DNA of 64,000 nucleotides from Pseudomonadota bacterium (GCA_005804885.1 SYOX01000130.1:1-64000), one strand, 5' to 3'; counted from the first letter of the stretch, positions 14,805 to 24,318 are shown. Notes: generated from the letters alone by a model not told the origin. A program made the numbers and translations.

Positions 14805-17630
14805 CTACCAGCGCCGGACGAGGCGGCGGTAGGCGTCGCCGTGGGCGTGGACCTCGTCGCCAAAGGCGCGCAGTGATTCGACTTCTTGCGGGGTCAGCGG
14901 CGGCGCGTCGAGGGCAAAGAGGTTCTCTTCGAGCTGCTCAAGGGTCGTCGGCGCGGAGAGGCAGGCCGAGACGCCCGGCTGGGCCAGCGTGTAGCGGTAG
15001 CAGTCCGCCGCGCTCGGCGGCGCGAGGCCGCCGGGCAGGGGGCGGCGCAGCATCCGGCCGTAGCAGAGGTTGTTGAAGGTGATGACGCCGGCGTTGAGCT
15101 CGGCGGCCAGGGGCAGCAGCTCGCGCTCGGCGCCTCTGTGGGCGGCGCTGTGGCGGACCATCATCGGGTCCCAGCCCTGGCGAAGCGCCTCGACGCCCAG
15201 CGGCCGCTGGTGGGTCGACAGCCCCCCGCGCAGGATCAGGCCCTCCTCTTCGAAGCGCCGCAGGAGCTCCAGATGATCAAGATCGGCGCGGGTTTGCGAG
15301 CGAACCCAGAAGATCAGGAAGACGCCGATGGCCTCGACCCGCTGCGCCTTGAGCGCCCGCTCCAGGTCGCGCCGGATGGCCTTCGGGTCGGCCTCGAAGG
15401 TGCCGCAGACCGTCACCAGCGGGGCGCGCGCCGCCGGGGTGAGGCGCTCGAAGAAGCGCGTCTGCGCCACGTACTCCGCCTCCCAGAAGAAGAGGTTGAC
15501 GCCGGCCTCGACGGCCCGCGCGTAGCCCTCCTCCGGCAGCCCGTAATGACCCGAGATCCCCAGCCGCGACACCCGCAGCCCCGTTCTACCCAGCGGGACG
15601 CGCCGATCCTGGGCGGCGACCGGGGCCAGCGGCTCGCGCGCGCCCGGCTCGGCCCGCGCCAGGCTGCCCAGCGGCGTCGGCGCGACGTCGATCAGGCGGC
15701 GCCGCAGCAGCAGACCCGCGCGCCGAAGCACGCGCCACGATCCCTCCTCCTCGACATGCTCGCCCGCGCCAGCCCCCCCTCCCGTGTCGGCGCCCCCCGG
15801 CGATGGCGTCGTGGCCGTCGGCTGGAGCCGCGCGGCCGGCCAGATCGCGGCGGCCCGCTCGATCGTCAAGGCCGCCTCGCGCACCCGGCGATCGGGGTCG
15901 CGCTGAAGCGCCTCGGGCGGCTCGCCGAGCTTCGACAGCGCGCCGGCCGCCAGCGCGCGCACGATCGGATCGGGATCGTCGACCGCAGGCGCCCAACTCG
16001 ACGGCGGCTGCGGCCCAGGCCAGGACGCCGCGAGGCGCCACCACGCCCGCCGCACCGAGCGCGCCCCCTCCGCCGCTTCGACCGCCTCGACCCAGCGCGC
16101 CGCCTCCGCCCCCCATACGGGCTCCCCGGCCGCGCCAGCCCCCGCGCCGCGCTCGCTCGCCCCGTCGAGCCCTCCGCGCCCCTCGCCGGTGTCCCCGTCG
16201 TCGTCTCCAGGCGCTCCCAGGCTGGCCCGTCGGGGAGCTTCGAAGCGCGGCGCGACGCGCTCGCCGAAGAGAGGCTGGAGGGCGCCCGGCATCGCCCCCT
16301 GCGCCTGGATCCACGCCGGATCGACCCACCCCGAGGCGGCCTCCAGCGCCGCGCACGCCACCTGCGGCGACCCTTCGGCCATGGCCGCGACGAGCGCCGC
16401 CCGCGATCCCTCCCCCGCGATCCGCGCCCACGCCCGCAGCGCCTCGGCCCGCAGCGCCTCGGCCCCGATCGCCTCGACCCGGCTTGCCTCGGCCCGGTGC
16501 GCCTCGACCCCGATCGCCCCGGCCCCGATCGCCTCGACCCAGCGGGCCTCGGCCCCGGTCGTCTTGGCCCTGAGCGCCTGCTCGCCCAAAGACGAGGCGA
16601 ACGATTCGTAAGTGCTTGTATTGATGAGAAGATCCTGAACGCGCCGCCCGGCCCATGAGTCGGGCGCCACGGGGAAGGCGCGCTGGAGTTGTCCCAGCGC
16701 CCAGAGCTGCGCGGAGGCGGGCGCCTCCTCCTTGAGCGCCAGCAAGGCCAGCGCCTCCCGGCGGTCGAGGTTGAGGTGCCCGAGCAGCGCGTGGACCTCC
16801 TCGACGACGAAGGGCACGCGCGGATCGGCCAGCAGCCCCAGGCAGGCCATCAGCGCCGCCGGATCGGCCCGCCGCCGCAAGATCTGGCTCGCCTCGCGCC
16901 GCACCCCCTCGTCCGCCTCGCCGAGCAGCGCGGGCATCGCCGCGACGTCGTCGTCGCCGGGGTCGCGGGCCAGCGCTTTGAGGCGCTCGCGCAGCGCCGG
17001 GGGGTCCTCGTCCCACCAGCGGGCGTCGATCGGCGCCGAGGTCGACCACGTCGGCTCGGCCCCCCCCTCCTCTCGCCAGCACCACGCCGCGAAGGCCGCC
17101 GCCCCGGCCGCCCTCCCGCCCTCGTACGCGCCGCGGAGCGCCACCTGCCGCCGCAGCTCGGGCTCGCGGTGGCCGGCCGGGACGAGCGCCCGCAGCAGAT
17201 CCTGGCGCACTCTCCAGTGCGGGTCCGTCAGCGCATCGACGAGCCACGGGCTCGCCTCGGGGAAGGGGCGCAGGGCCGCCACCGCCTCCTGCCGCGCGGT
17301 CCAGGCCGCGTCGCCCGCCAGCACGCGCCGCCATGCGACCAGATCCTCGACCTCGACGGGGAGGGCGGCCATGGCGCGCACGGCCTCGATCCGCGCGGCG
17401 GTGAAGGGCGAGCCCAGCGCGCCCCGCAGCGCCTCGCGGGCCGAGGGGTGATGCCACCCGTTCAGGGCCCGGATGGCGGCGACGGCCGCTCTGGACGCGG
17501 GCGGCGCCTCGAGCAGATCGCAGAGCCCGTCGAGCGCGGCGGGCGAGCGGTCGCCGGCCAGGGCCAGCGCGGCGCGCTCGGCGCTGTCGGGCTGGAGCAG
17601 CGCATAGGTCCATTGTCGGGTGGGGCTCAT
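14805..17630 (-). CDS. HEAT-repeat protein fused to a degenerate aldo/keto reductase domain
   Basis: The 941-residue product has two halves. Residues 1 to about 600 are Ala-rich helical HEAT-like repeats (AALDGLCDLLEAPPASRAAVAAIRALNGWHHPSAREALRGAL and similar). Residues about 673-941 follow the aldo/keto reductase pattern: VPLGRTGLRVSRLGIS at the start, then GGLSTHQRPLGVEALRQGWDPMMVRHSA, NLCYGRMLRRPLPGG and SACLSAPTTLEQLEENL. The catalytic tetrad looks eroded. The NFFDTAxxYG block reads NLFFWEAEYV, so Asp is lost and only Tyr may remain; the Lys position is TVCGTF and the His position is IFWVRS. It is probably a binding protein or sensor built on the AKR fold. Residues 352-396 are 15-bp-repeat encoded. 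AGGAGAG precedes ATG 17630. Confidence 0.78.
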   Translation of the reverse strand: MSPTRQWTYALLQPDSAERAALALAGDRSPAALDGLCDLLEAPPASRAAVAAIRALNGWHHPSAREALRGALGSPFTAARIEAVRAMAALPVEVEDLVAWRRVLAGDAAWTARQEAVAALRPFPEASPWLVDALTDPHWRVRQDLLRALVPAGHREPELRRQVALRGAYEGGRAAGAAAFAAWCWREEGGAEPTWSTSAPIDARWWDEDPPALRERLKALARDPGDDDVAAMPALLGEADEGVRREASQILRRRADPAALMACLGLLADPRVPFVVEEVHALLGHLNLDRREALALLALKEEAPASAQLWALGQLQRAFPVAPDSWAGRRVQDLLINTSTYESFASSLGEQALRAKTTGAEARWVEAIGAGAIGVEAHRAEASRVEAIGAEALRAEALRAWARIAGEGSRAALVAAMAEGSPQVACAALEAASGWVDPAWIQAQGAMPGALQPLFGERVAPRFEAPRRASLGAPGDDDGDTGEGRGGLDGASERGAGAGAAGEPVWGAEAARWVEAVEAAEGARSVRRAWWRLAASWPGPQPPSSWAPAVDDPDPIVRALAAGALSKLGEPPEALQRDPDRRVREAALTIERAAAIWPAARLQPTATTPSPGGADTGGGAGAGEHVEEEGSWRVLRRAGLLLRRRLIDVAPTPLGSLARAEPGAREPLAPVAAQDRRVPLGRTGLRVSRLGISGHYGLPEEGYARAVEAGVNLFFWEAEYVAQTRFFERLTPAARAPLVTVCGTFEADPKAIRRDLERALKAQRVEAIGVFLIFWVRSQTRADLDHLELLRRFEEEGLILRGGLSTHQRPLGVEALRQGWDPMMVRHSAAHRGAERELLPLAAELNAGVITFNNLCYGRMLRRPLPGGLAPPSAADCYRYTLAQPGVSACLSAPTTLEQLEENLFALDAPPLTPQEVESLRAFGDEVHAHGDAYRRLVRRW
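16441..16575 (-). repeat. In-frame 15-bp tandem repeat, nine units
   Basis: Nine consecutive 15-bp units such as gcctcggccccgatc encode five-residue blocks (VEAIG, AEALR, VEAHR, AEASR) inside the HEAT/AKR gene. The protein period is five residues, and it extends or replaces a helical segment between HEAT repeats. Confidence 0.85.
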
Positions 17631-17813
17631 CGGCGGCTCTCCTGGCCTGGGGCATCTCTCGGTCGCTATGATCGGTCGGTCGATGGTGGTACATCAAGGG
17701 CCGAGGGGGCCAGCGCGCGGCAATGGGCTTGAGAGGCCGTGGCCAGTGAGGTCGATGGGCGAGGCGGCGCTGGTCTTGATGGGTGGGGAGGGCGTTTTTG
17801 AGGGTGAGGGGGG

Positions 17814-19010
17814 ATGGTGCAGCGGCAGGATGAGGGGGTGCGCGAGGCGGTCGAGCGGCAGCGCGACGAGGATCCGGCGCTCTACGATTACATCACGGGG
17901 CTGGAGGAGTCGCTGGAGCGCCACCGCAGGGCCGCCGCCAGCCAGCGCAAGGCGACCGGGTGGCTGACGCGGGCGCTGATCGGAGTCTTCCTCGGCGGCG
18001 ACCTGGCGGGGCGGACCCGCGATTTCACGCTGGCGCTGGAGTCCTGGCTGGCCGGCGACCCCGAGGGGCCGCGCGGCTTCCCCCACACCGAGGCGGGGCA
18101 GATGGGCGCGGCGGCCTTCTCGCGCTTCATGCGGGTCAGCGTCATCGGGCTGGTCGTCGCGGCGCTGCCGACCTCGGTCCTCGTGGTCCAGACGGCGTTG
18201 ATGTCCGAGCAGAACCGCACCATCCAGAAGCAGCTCGACCTTCAGGCCAACGAGACGCGGCTGGCTCGCCGCGCCCAGCTCGTCTCCATCCTCTACGATC
18301 CCGTCCAGGGCTGCGACGCCACCGCCGAGCCTCAGCGCTGCCCGCCGGCGGCCAGCCGCAAGGCGCGCGGAGAGGCGGTGCGCGTGCTGACGGAGATCGC
18401 GCGGGAGGCGCGGCAGGCCGCCAAGGCCTCCGGCGTGCTCTCCGTCGAGCGCGACGCCGACCTGTCCGGCGTCGATCTTCGGCAGGTCGACCTCGTCCGC
18501 GTCAACTTCCGCGGCGTCAACCTCGCCGAGGCCCAGCTCAAGGGCGCCTATCTGACCGAGGCGTCGCTCTCGGGGGTCCGCCTTGAGGGCGCCGACTTGA
18601 CCAACGCGCGCCTGAGCGGCGCCGACCTGAGCGGCGCGCAGCTCTCCGGCGCGCGGCTCTATGAGGCGCTGGCGTCCTCGGCCAACCTGAGCGGCGCGCA
18701 GCTCTCCAAGGCCAACCTCGGCGAGAGCGACCTGACCAAGGCCAACCTGTCCGGCGCCGATCTGACCGCGGCCGTCCTGACCGGCGCTGATCTCTTCGAG
18801 GCGCGGCTCTCCAAGGCGCTCCTGTCCGAGACGAACCTCCAGAACAGCCGGCTGGAGGACGCGGACCTGTCCGGCGCCCGCTTCCGGGGCGCCAACCTCA
18901 CGGGCGCGGAGCTGCCCGGCGCGCGCCTGACCGGCGCCACCTTCGACCGCCTGACCACCTGGCCGGCGGGCTTTGACCCCGTCAAGGCCGGCGCGCGCCT
19001 CATCAAATAG
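17814..19010 (+). CDS. Membrane protein with pentapeptide repeats
   Basis: The 398-residue product has a charged cytoplasmic N-terminus, a membrane segment near residues 105-130 (VSVIGLVVAALPTSVLVVQTAL) and a helical stretch (RTIQKQLDLQANETRLARRAQL). From about residue 215 there is a long run of A(D/N)LxX pentapeptide repeats (GVDLRQVDLVRVNFRGVNLAEAQLKGAYL onward) that should fold as a right-handed quadrilateral beta-helix. The function of such membrane-tethered pentapeptide proteins is unknown; the repeat face probably binds a partner. The ATG at 17814 is preceded by GAGGGTGAGGGGGG. It is divergent from the HEAT/AKR gene. Confidence 0.85.
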   Translation: MVQRQDEGVREAVERQRDEDPALYDYITGLEESLERHRRAAASQRKATGWLTRALIGVFLGGDLAGRTRDFTLALESWLAGDPEGPRGFPHTEAGQMGAAAFSRFMRVSVIGLVVAALPTSVLVVQTALMSEQNRTIQKQLDLQANETRLARRAQLVSILYDPVQGCDATAEPQRCPPAASRKARGEAVRVLTEIAREARQAAKASGVLSVERDADLSGVDLRQVDLVRVNFRGVNLAEAQLKGAYLTEASLSGVRLEGADLTNARLSGADLSGAQLSGARLYEALASSANLSGAQLSKANLGESDLTKANLSGADLTAAVLTGADLFEARLSKALLSETNLQNSRLEDADLSGARFRGANLTGAELPGARLTGATFDRLTTWPAGFDPVKAGARLIK

Positions 19011-19048
19011 CTGAAAACGTTCAAGAAATCTGGGTTGGGCGGGCCGGG

Positions 19049-20320
19049 TCAGCGCTCGTAGGTGGCGCCGACGCCAAAGACCGGGCCGCCCTCGACGGCC
19101 TCGTTGCGGGCGGCGTAGCCGATCCGGGCCGTCAGGGTCAGGCCCTCGACGACCTCGAAGCCCAGATCGAGGAGCATCCGGGTGCCCAGCGGGTTGGCGT
19201 CGGCGTCGGGGCGCTCGGTGATCTCGATGGTCAGGGCCATCGGGGCGCGCGGCACCGTATCCCAGGCGAAGGTCATGAAGCCGACATTGCCGGCGTCCTG
19301 CAAGAGCTGCCCGCCGACGGCCAGGTGGGTGCCGGCGATGTCCCCGATGCGGAGCACCCCGCCGACGCCCGCGGCGAAGCCCTCCTCGCTGGCCCCGAGG
19401 ATCAGGCGCCCGCCGAGCGAGAAGTTGCGGTTCAGCGCCAGGTTGGCCTCGCTCCAGCCGTAGTTGAGGCCGGGCTCAGGGGCGGCTTCATCGCCGCCGC
19501 CGCCGATCACCACGTCGCCGTTCTGGAGGGTGGAGCGCTGCCCGCGCATCAGGCCCAGGCCGAAGCGGATGTCGTAGAGCGCGCCGAGGGTCCGGTAGGT
19601 GTACTCCAGATCCGAGGTCCAGAAGGTGTCGCTGAAGGCGTCCGTGCGCTCCCGAGCCCCGCCCTCGACGAGCTCCAGGCGCCGCCCGTAGAGCGTCGCC
19701 TCGCCGAAGGCCTTGAACGACGAGCGCCGCCCGCCGTGCATCGAGAGCCGCTCGGCCAGCCGGGTCTCCTCCGTGTCGCCGTTGATCTGCACCGCGTGGG
19801 GGGCCTGCTGGGAGGCGAAGTGCGCCCGCGTCGTGCCCTCCAGATCCACCGAGGCGATGCAGTACTCCACGCCGGGGGGCTGGAGCATGGCTTGCGGGAC
19901 GCGGACCGCGAAGACGGCCCCCTCGGTGCGCAGCAAGGGCAGGCGCGTCCACTCGGCGCCGCCTCGCCCGCGCAGGTCGACCCAGAGCTTGTCCAGCTTC
20001 CAGTCCCTGTCCACGACCACCTTGAGGATCATCGCCTCGCCGGCCTCCAGCGCCGCCGGCGGGGTGTGCAGCGCGTTGGGGGCCTCGGGGCCGCCCTTGG
20101 CGGCGCCGGCCTCCTGCTTGTCGGGGTCGTCCTTCGCAGGGCTGTCCTGCGGGGCCTCCTGCTTGTCGGGGCTGTCCTTCGCAGGGCTGTCCTGCGGGGC
20201 GTCGGGGCCGGCCTCCCTGGGCGCGACCTGGTCATCGGCCATCGCGATCGTCGGGGTCAGGAGCGCGGCGAGGGCCGCGAGAGCGAGCGCGGCGCGGCGC
20301 GCGTTGATCGAGGTCTTCAT
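19049..20320 (-). CDS. Secreted protein with Ig-like region and C-terminal outer-membrane barrel
   Basis: The 423-residue product has a clear signal peptide (AALALAALAALLTPTIAMA). A low-complexity repeat follows (two 15-residue copies of QEAPQDSPAKDxPDK), then an Ig-like domain (about 95-175: GEAMILKVVVDRDWKLDKLWVDLRG). The C-terminal half, with alternating polar and hydrophobic strands, ends in aromatic YER and is probably an outer-membrane beta-barrel (LTLTARIGYAARNEAVEGGPVFGVGATYER). The next minus-strand gene upstream (20330-21940) has the same Ig-plus-barrel plan and ends 9 bp before this start, so the two form an operon of paralogous parts. Specific function unknown. Confidence 0.75.
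   Translation of the reverse strand: MKTSINARRAALALAALAALLTPTIAMADDQVAPREAGPDAPQDSPAKDSPDKQEAPQDSPAKDDPDKQEAGAAKGGPEAPNALHTPPAALEAGEAMILKVVVDRDWKLDKLWVDLRGRGGAEWTRLPLLRTEGAVFAVRVPQAMLQPPGVEYCIASVDLEGTTRAHFASQQAPHAVQINGDTEETRLAERLSMHGGRRSSFKAFGEATLYGRRLELVEGGARERTDAFSDTFWTSDLEYTYRTLGALYDIRFGLGLMRGQRSTLQNGDVVIGGGGDEAAPEPGLNYGWSEANLALNRNFSLGGRLILGASEEGFAAGVGGVLRIGDIAGTHLAVGGQLLQDAGNVGFMTFAWDTVPRAPMALTIEITERPDADANPLGTRMLLDLGFEVVEGLTLTARIGYAARNEAVEGGPVFGVGATYER
20109..20198 (-). repeat. In-frame 45-bp tandem duplication
   Basis: Two 45-bp units, 20109-20153 and 20154-20198, are nearly identical and encode 15-residue Pro/Lys/Asp-rich repeats just after the signal peptide. Confidence 0.85.
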
Positions 20321-20329
20321 GGGTTCCTC

Positions 20330-21940
20330 CTACCAGGTCAGCAGGGCGCCGGCGCCCGCGGTGAAGCCATAGTGGTTGATGGTCCGGGCGTTCCAGCCCG
20401 TCAGCAGCGACAGCGCCAGCCAGTCGGTCAGGGCGTATCCCACGCCCAGCTCCGCGCTCACGCCCAGCTCGCCGCCCACGGGCAGGTTCGTCACCGTGAC
20501 GCCCGCCGTGATCGGCCAGCCCTCGATCACGTCCAGCGTCAGCGCCGTCCAGGCCTCGTTGCCCAGATCCTCCGTCAGCGCCGCCCCCAGCGTCAGCCGC
20601 GTGCCCTCGGCCTCCCCGATCCGCGCCTCGGCCCGGAACCCGAAGATCCCCTCGGCCGTCCCGTCCTGCGTCTGGAAGTGGTTGCCCACGCTCACTCGCC
20701 CCGACACCCCGAAGTACTCGTGCAGCCCAAGCTCCAGCTCCGCGAAGCCGAAGTTGACATTGCGCCGCCGCGTCTCCCCCCGCTCGACCTCACCCAGCGA
20801 CCCACCCTCCCCCTGAAAGATCCCCACCCCGGCCGAGAAGCCCTTGATCACCGGGCGGTCGATCGAATACCGGAAGCTCGACTCGATGCGCACGAAGTCA
20901 TCGACCCCCTCCCCGGCCTTGAAGTCCACGAACTCAACGATCGTGCGCGCCCTGGACCGCCCGCCCTCGCCTGGCCCCGGACCCGGCGGCGCCTCGACCT
21001 CGATGGCCATCGGCTCCGTCGCCTTGGCCCCCGAGGTCGCCTGCAGCGTCCCGTTCGTCCGCACCACCTCGGCGAAGATCTCCAGCACCCCCGGCGCCGC
21101 GGCCTCCAGATCGGCCCGCCAGTTGAAGTCCCCCGACCGCTCCATCACCACCGTCTCGTAACCAAGATCCCCGCGCTGGCGCCAGAGCACCCGGACCGAC
21201 TCGGCCAGCTCGCGCTCGATCACCGAGACGTTGACCTCCACCCGCTCGCCGGCCTTCACCACCCGCGGCGCCGACATCCTCGTCCCAAGCCGATCCGGCT
21301 CCAGCATCAACAGCGGCTCCGGATTGCTCTGGACCTGCGACTCCCGGCTCCGCGCCAGCTCCGTCCTCAACCAGACCAGCTCGCCGCCGACCTGGTCCAG
21401 GTGCGGGCTCTCCGGAAATCGCTTGAGGTAATTCTCCCAGAGCACGATCCGCTCCGTCAGCGGACGCCCAAGCGTCTGCGCGAAGACCTCCTCGACCGCA
21501 TCCTGAGCGGGCGCCCTCGACACCACGACGCCCTCCTCCTCAGCCGCGTCGGGCTTCGCCGCCGCTCGCCCCGGCTTCGGCTCGAAGACCACGAAGTCCC
21601 CCACCGCCGGCGCCCTCGTGAGCGACTCGGCCTCCCGCGCGATCGACAGCAGGCGCCCCACGTCCGACAGCGCCATCGCCCCGATCGGGAACCTGTCCAC
21701 GATCACCTTGCCCGTGACAGGGTGCTTGACCTCCACCTTCCGGTAGACCTGCACCACCGCCCCCGACGGCAAGCCCGACTCCTGACCCAGATCCACGATC
21801 ACCTCGCCATTACCCACCCTCACGATCACGCCCTCGGCCACCCGGCCACCCTCGGGCGGCGCGGCCCACACCCTCACCGCGGTCATCAACACCGCCCCGC
21901 ACGCCATCGCACCCCACCATCGGGATCTGGTCTTCTTCAT
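20330..21940 (-). CDS. Secreted protein with FlgT_C-like, Ig-like and outer-membrane barrel regions
   Basis: The 536-residue product has a signal peptide (MKKTRSRWWGAMACGAVLMTAVRVWA). Residues about 35-105 (GVIVRVGNGEVIVDLGQESGLPSGAVVQVYRK, then KHPVTGKVI and a later GRLLSI) resemble the FlgT C-terminal fold. A helical stretch and an Ig-like domain follow (VRVLWRQRGDLGYETVVMERSGDFNWRADL). The C-terminal region looks like a beta-barrel (YALTDWLALSLLTGWNARTINHYGFTAGAGALLTW). The ATG at 21940 has GAAGGAGGA upstream; the track start at 22036 adds a non-family stretch. It is the first gene of an operon with 19049-20320. Exact function unknown. Confidence 0.78.
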   Translation of the reverse strand: MKKTRSRWWGAMACGAVLMTAVRVWAAPPEGGRVAEGVIVRVGNGEVIVDLGQESGLPSGAVVQVYRKVEVKHPVTGKVIVDRFPIGAMALSDVGRLLSIAREAESLTRAPAVGDFVVFEPKPGRAAAKPDAAEEEGVVVSRAPAQDAVEEVFAQTLGRPLTERIVLWENYLKRFPESPHLDQVGGELVWLRTELARSRESQVQSNPEPLLMLEPDRLGTRMSAPRVVKAGERVEVNVSVIERELAESVRVLWRQRGDLGYETVVMERSGDFNWRADLEAAAPGVLEIFAEVVRTNGTLQATSGAKATEPMAIEVEAPPGPGPGEGGRSRARTIVEFVDFKAGEGVDDFVRIESSFRYSIDRPVIKGFSAGVGIFQGEGGSLGEVERGETRRRNVNFGFAELELGLHEYFGVSGRVSVGNHFQTQDGTAEGIFGFRAEARIGEAEGTRLTLGAALTEDLGNEAWTALTLDVIEGWPITAGVTVTNLPVGGELGVSAELGVGYALTDWLALSLLTGWNARTINHYGFTAGAGALLTW

Positions 21941-22119
21941 TGCGTTTCCTCCTTCGCGAGTCCCACCCTCATACCACAAAGCAACCGCCGTGCCAGCGCC
22001 GCCGAGCCCGGATTCTCGGCCTCCCCCCGTCAACACGGGTCATTGTTGTGTCACTGACTGACACCTCCTTTGTCCAACTGGGAAGTCCAGGTGCCACAGC
22101 GCACTGGGGTGCTCGCCTG

Positions 22120-22532
22120 CCACCCCGCGCGCACAGGTTCGCTCAGTGAAGGTCCCGACGCACCAGGCCCCACCTCACGATACCCCACGGACCACGATCG
22201 GCCCGCCCCAGGCTCGCGCCTGGGGCGATGATCATGTCGACGGCGTCTCATGCCGACGGCGTCTCGCCCGCCGCCCCAGGCTCGCGCCTGGGGCTACAGC
22301 GAAGGGACGCCCCTGCGGGGCTCTCGACAGGATGGATGCCTTCGCAGCGGCCTGTCACAGACCCCTCGGGACGCGATGGGTTGAGGGTTCTGGTGTCGAG
22401 GGGCACGCCGCCGCACAGATTGACGCCCCGCCGAGAGCCCCGAAGGGGCATCCCTGACCTGTAGCCCCAGGCGCGAGCCTGGGGCGGCCCGGTCGTGACT
22501 TCACCGAGCGAACCTGCCCACACGCAGGGTGG
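22120..22532. repeat. Inverted-repeat (MITE-like) element, copy 1
   Basis: This gene-free region carries nested inverted repeats. Outer arms at 22120-22151 and 22499-22532 share caggttcgctc(a/g)gtgaag. Inner arms of about 57 bp (22270-22326 and 22432-22488) match almost perfectly, beginning gccgccccaggctcgcgcct. A further palindrome, cgccccaggctcgcgcctggggcg, lies at 22204-22227. No transposase is encoded. A related copy is at 43329-43559. The structure fits a non-autonomous transposable element or a family of long palindromic intergenic repeats. Confidence 0.75.
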
Positions 22533-22606
22533 AGAAGGGCGGGTGTTGAAAGCGCGGCCGTGAGGCCCCATCATGGTGGGCGCGGGCAGAGCGTGGTTGG
22601 AGAGCG

Positions 22607-24259
22607 ATGACGAACAGGATATGGGGGCCTTTGCTCCTGAGCGCGCTGCTGGGGGCAGCGTGGGGCTGCGACAATCAGGTCGCCTACAGCAGCAACCAGG
22701 TCGTTGAGCCCGAGCCCGCCGCATGCCAGATCGGCGACGAGATCCCTTGTGATTGTGAGGGTATAGACGTCGAGGGCGTCCGCACCTGCCTCGACGGCGA
22801 CGTCTTCGGCCCCTGCGCCTGCCCTGACCCCCCAGGCCGCCCCGCGCTCGTCGCCCGCCCTTCGCGGGTGGAGGTGGGCGAGCTGGAGGTCGGCCAGCAG
22901 GTCGAGGTGGAGGTTTCGATCGTCAACGTGGGCGACGCGGGCTCCTCCTTCTCGATGCGCGTGGAAGGTGGGCGGGCTTTTGGGCTGGCGTCGAGCGCTC
23001 AGGGCGCGCTGGCGCCAGGGGAGTCGATGCAGGTGGTCGTCCTCTTCAGCCCGCTGGAGCCCATCGGCTACGAATCGACCCTGGTGGTCGAGGACGTGTC
23101 GGGGCGATCCGGGGTGTCCGTGCCGCTGTCGGGTCGGGGGGTGTCGCTGGAGGCTTGCGCGTTCATCGAGCCGGGGAGCGTGGACTTCGGCAGGGTCGAG
23201 ATCGGGCAGCGCGCGTCGACGATGATCTCGATCTTCAACTGCGGCCAGCGCCCCCTGGAGGTCGAGATGGCCTTGCCGGCGCCCGCCTTTCCCTTCCAGG
23301 TGTCGAGCGCGGAGCGCTTCGAAGTGGGTGCTGGCGAGGTCGCCTTGCTGGAGGTGTCCTTTGCGCCGGTGGAGGACGGGCGATTCGCCGCGCTGCTGGT
23401 GTTGCGGACGAGCGACCCGGCGCAGCCCGTGGTTCAGATTCCGATTGTGGGGCAAGCCTTTACGCTGGGTCGCTGCCCGGTCGCGGTGGCCGGGGCGCGG
23501 GTCCAGGGGCAGGGCGGGCCTTTTGAGCCTTCGGTGGAGATCCAGGGGACAGGGACGATCGAGCTGGACGGCAGCGCGTCCTTCGATCCGAACTCGATGA
23601 GGATGGGGGTGGCGGCCTACGAGTGGGCGATCCTGGAGCGGCCGCTGTCGTCCAGCGCGCGGCTCTCGCCCTCTTCGAGCGCGGTGGCGCCCTCGCTCTT
23701 CGTCGACGTCCCGGGGCGCTACACGATCGAGCTTCAGGTCATCGACGAGGAGGGCCGGCCGAGCTGCGAGGGCGCGCTGGTGGAGGTATTCGCGAGGCCG
23801 GACGGGGGCTTGAGCGTCGAGCTGACGTGGGTGACCCCTGAAGATCCGATCCAGGACGACGATCGCAGCGGCGACCTTGACCTGCACCTGCTCTACCCCG
23901 ACGGGCGGTGGGGCACGAGGCCGGGGGACTGCTTCTGGCGCAATGCGAGCCCGGACTGGGGCCAGCGCGGGGAGACCTCGGACGACCCCAGGCTCGAAGA
24001 GGACGCGCTGGCGCGGGGGCCAGAGCGGATCTCGATCGAGGCGCCGGAGCCGGTGCTCTATCGGGTGGGGGTGCATTACGGGAGAGACAACGGCTTCGGG
24101 CCGAGCATCGCCGCCGTGCGGATCTTCATGGGGGAGGTGCTGGTCTACGAGGCGCTCGACAAGGTCTTGACCGACCCGATGTTCTGGGAGGTGGCGGTCG
24201 TGGACTGGGGGCGAGTGCGGATCGAGCCCGTCGATGAGGTCTTCCCTGACCTTCCTTGA
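22607..24259 (+). CDS. Choice-of-anchor D lipoprotein with PKD-like and DUF2135-like domains
   Basis: The 550-residue product has a signal sequence with a lipobox-like site (LLGAAWGC). Two or three choice-of-anchor D (ASPM-SPD-2-Hydin type) Ig domains follow (about 80-290: VEVGELEVGQQVEVEVSIVNVG, GSVDFGRVEIGQRASTMISIFNCG, each ending near PLSGRG or PIVGQ). Then comes a PKD-like domain (about 295-395: LDGSASFDPNS, YEWAILERP, FVDVPGRYTIELQVIDEEG). The C-terminal region starts LTWVTPEDP, includes DLDLHLLYPDG, and resembles DUF2135/YfaP. It is probably a surface adhesin-like protein. It is a tandem paralogue of 24319-26385, sharing the whole domain order. TTGGAGAG precedes the ATG. Confidence 0.82.
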   Translation: MTNRIWGPLLLSALLGAAWGCDNQVAYSSNQVVEPEPAACQIGDEIPCDCEGIDVEGVRTCLDGDVFGPCACPDPPGRPALVARPSRVEVGELEVGQQVEVEVSIVNVGDAGSSFSMRVEGGRAFGLASSAQGALAPGESMQVVVLFSPLEPIGYESTLVVEDVSGRSGVSVPLSGRGVSLEACAFIEPGSVDFGRVEIGQRASTMISIFNCGQRPLEVEMALPAPAFPFQVSSAERFEVGAGEVALLEVSFAPVEDGRFAALLVLRTSDPAQPVVQIPIVGQAFTLGRCPVAVAGARVQGQGGPFEPSVEIQGTGTIELDGSASFDPNSMRMGVAAYEWAILERPLSSSARLSPSSSAVAPSLFVDVPGRYTIELQVIDEEGRPSCEGALVEVFARPDGGLSVELTWVTPEDPIQDDDRSGDLDLHLLYPDGRWGTRPGDCFWRNASPDWGQRGETSDDPRLEEDALARGPERISIEAPEPVLYRVGVHYGRDNGFGPSIAAVRIFMGEVLVYEALDKVLTDPMFWEVAVVDWGRVRIEPVDEVFPDLP

Positions 24260-24318
24260 CCAGACGGGCGGGGTGTCGCGACCGACGGGGCGTGTTTCCT
24301 TGAGCGTGGGGTGAGGCG

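Noticed and set aside
19325-22057. 910-residue plus-strand ORF
   Set aside because: Shadow of the two minus-strand barrel genes; low-complexity Arg/His/Pro sequence only.
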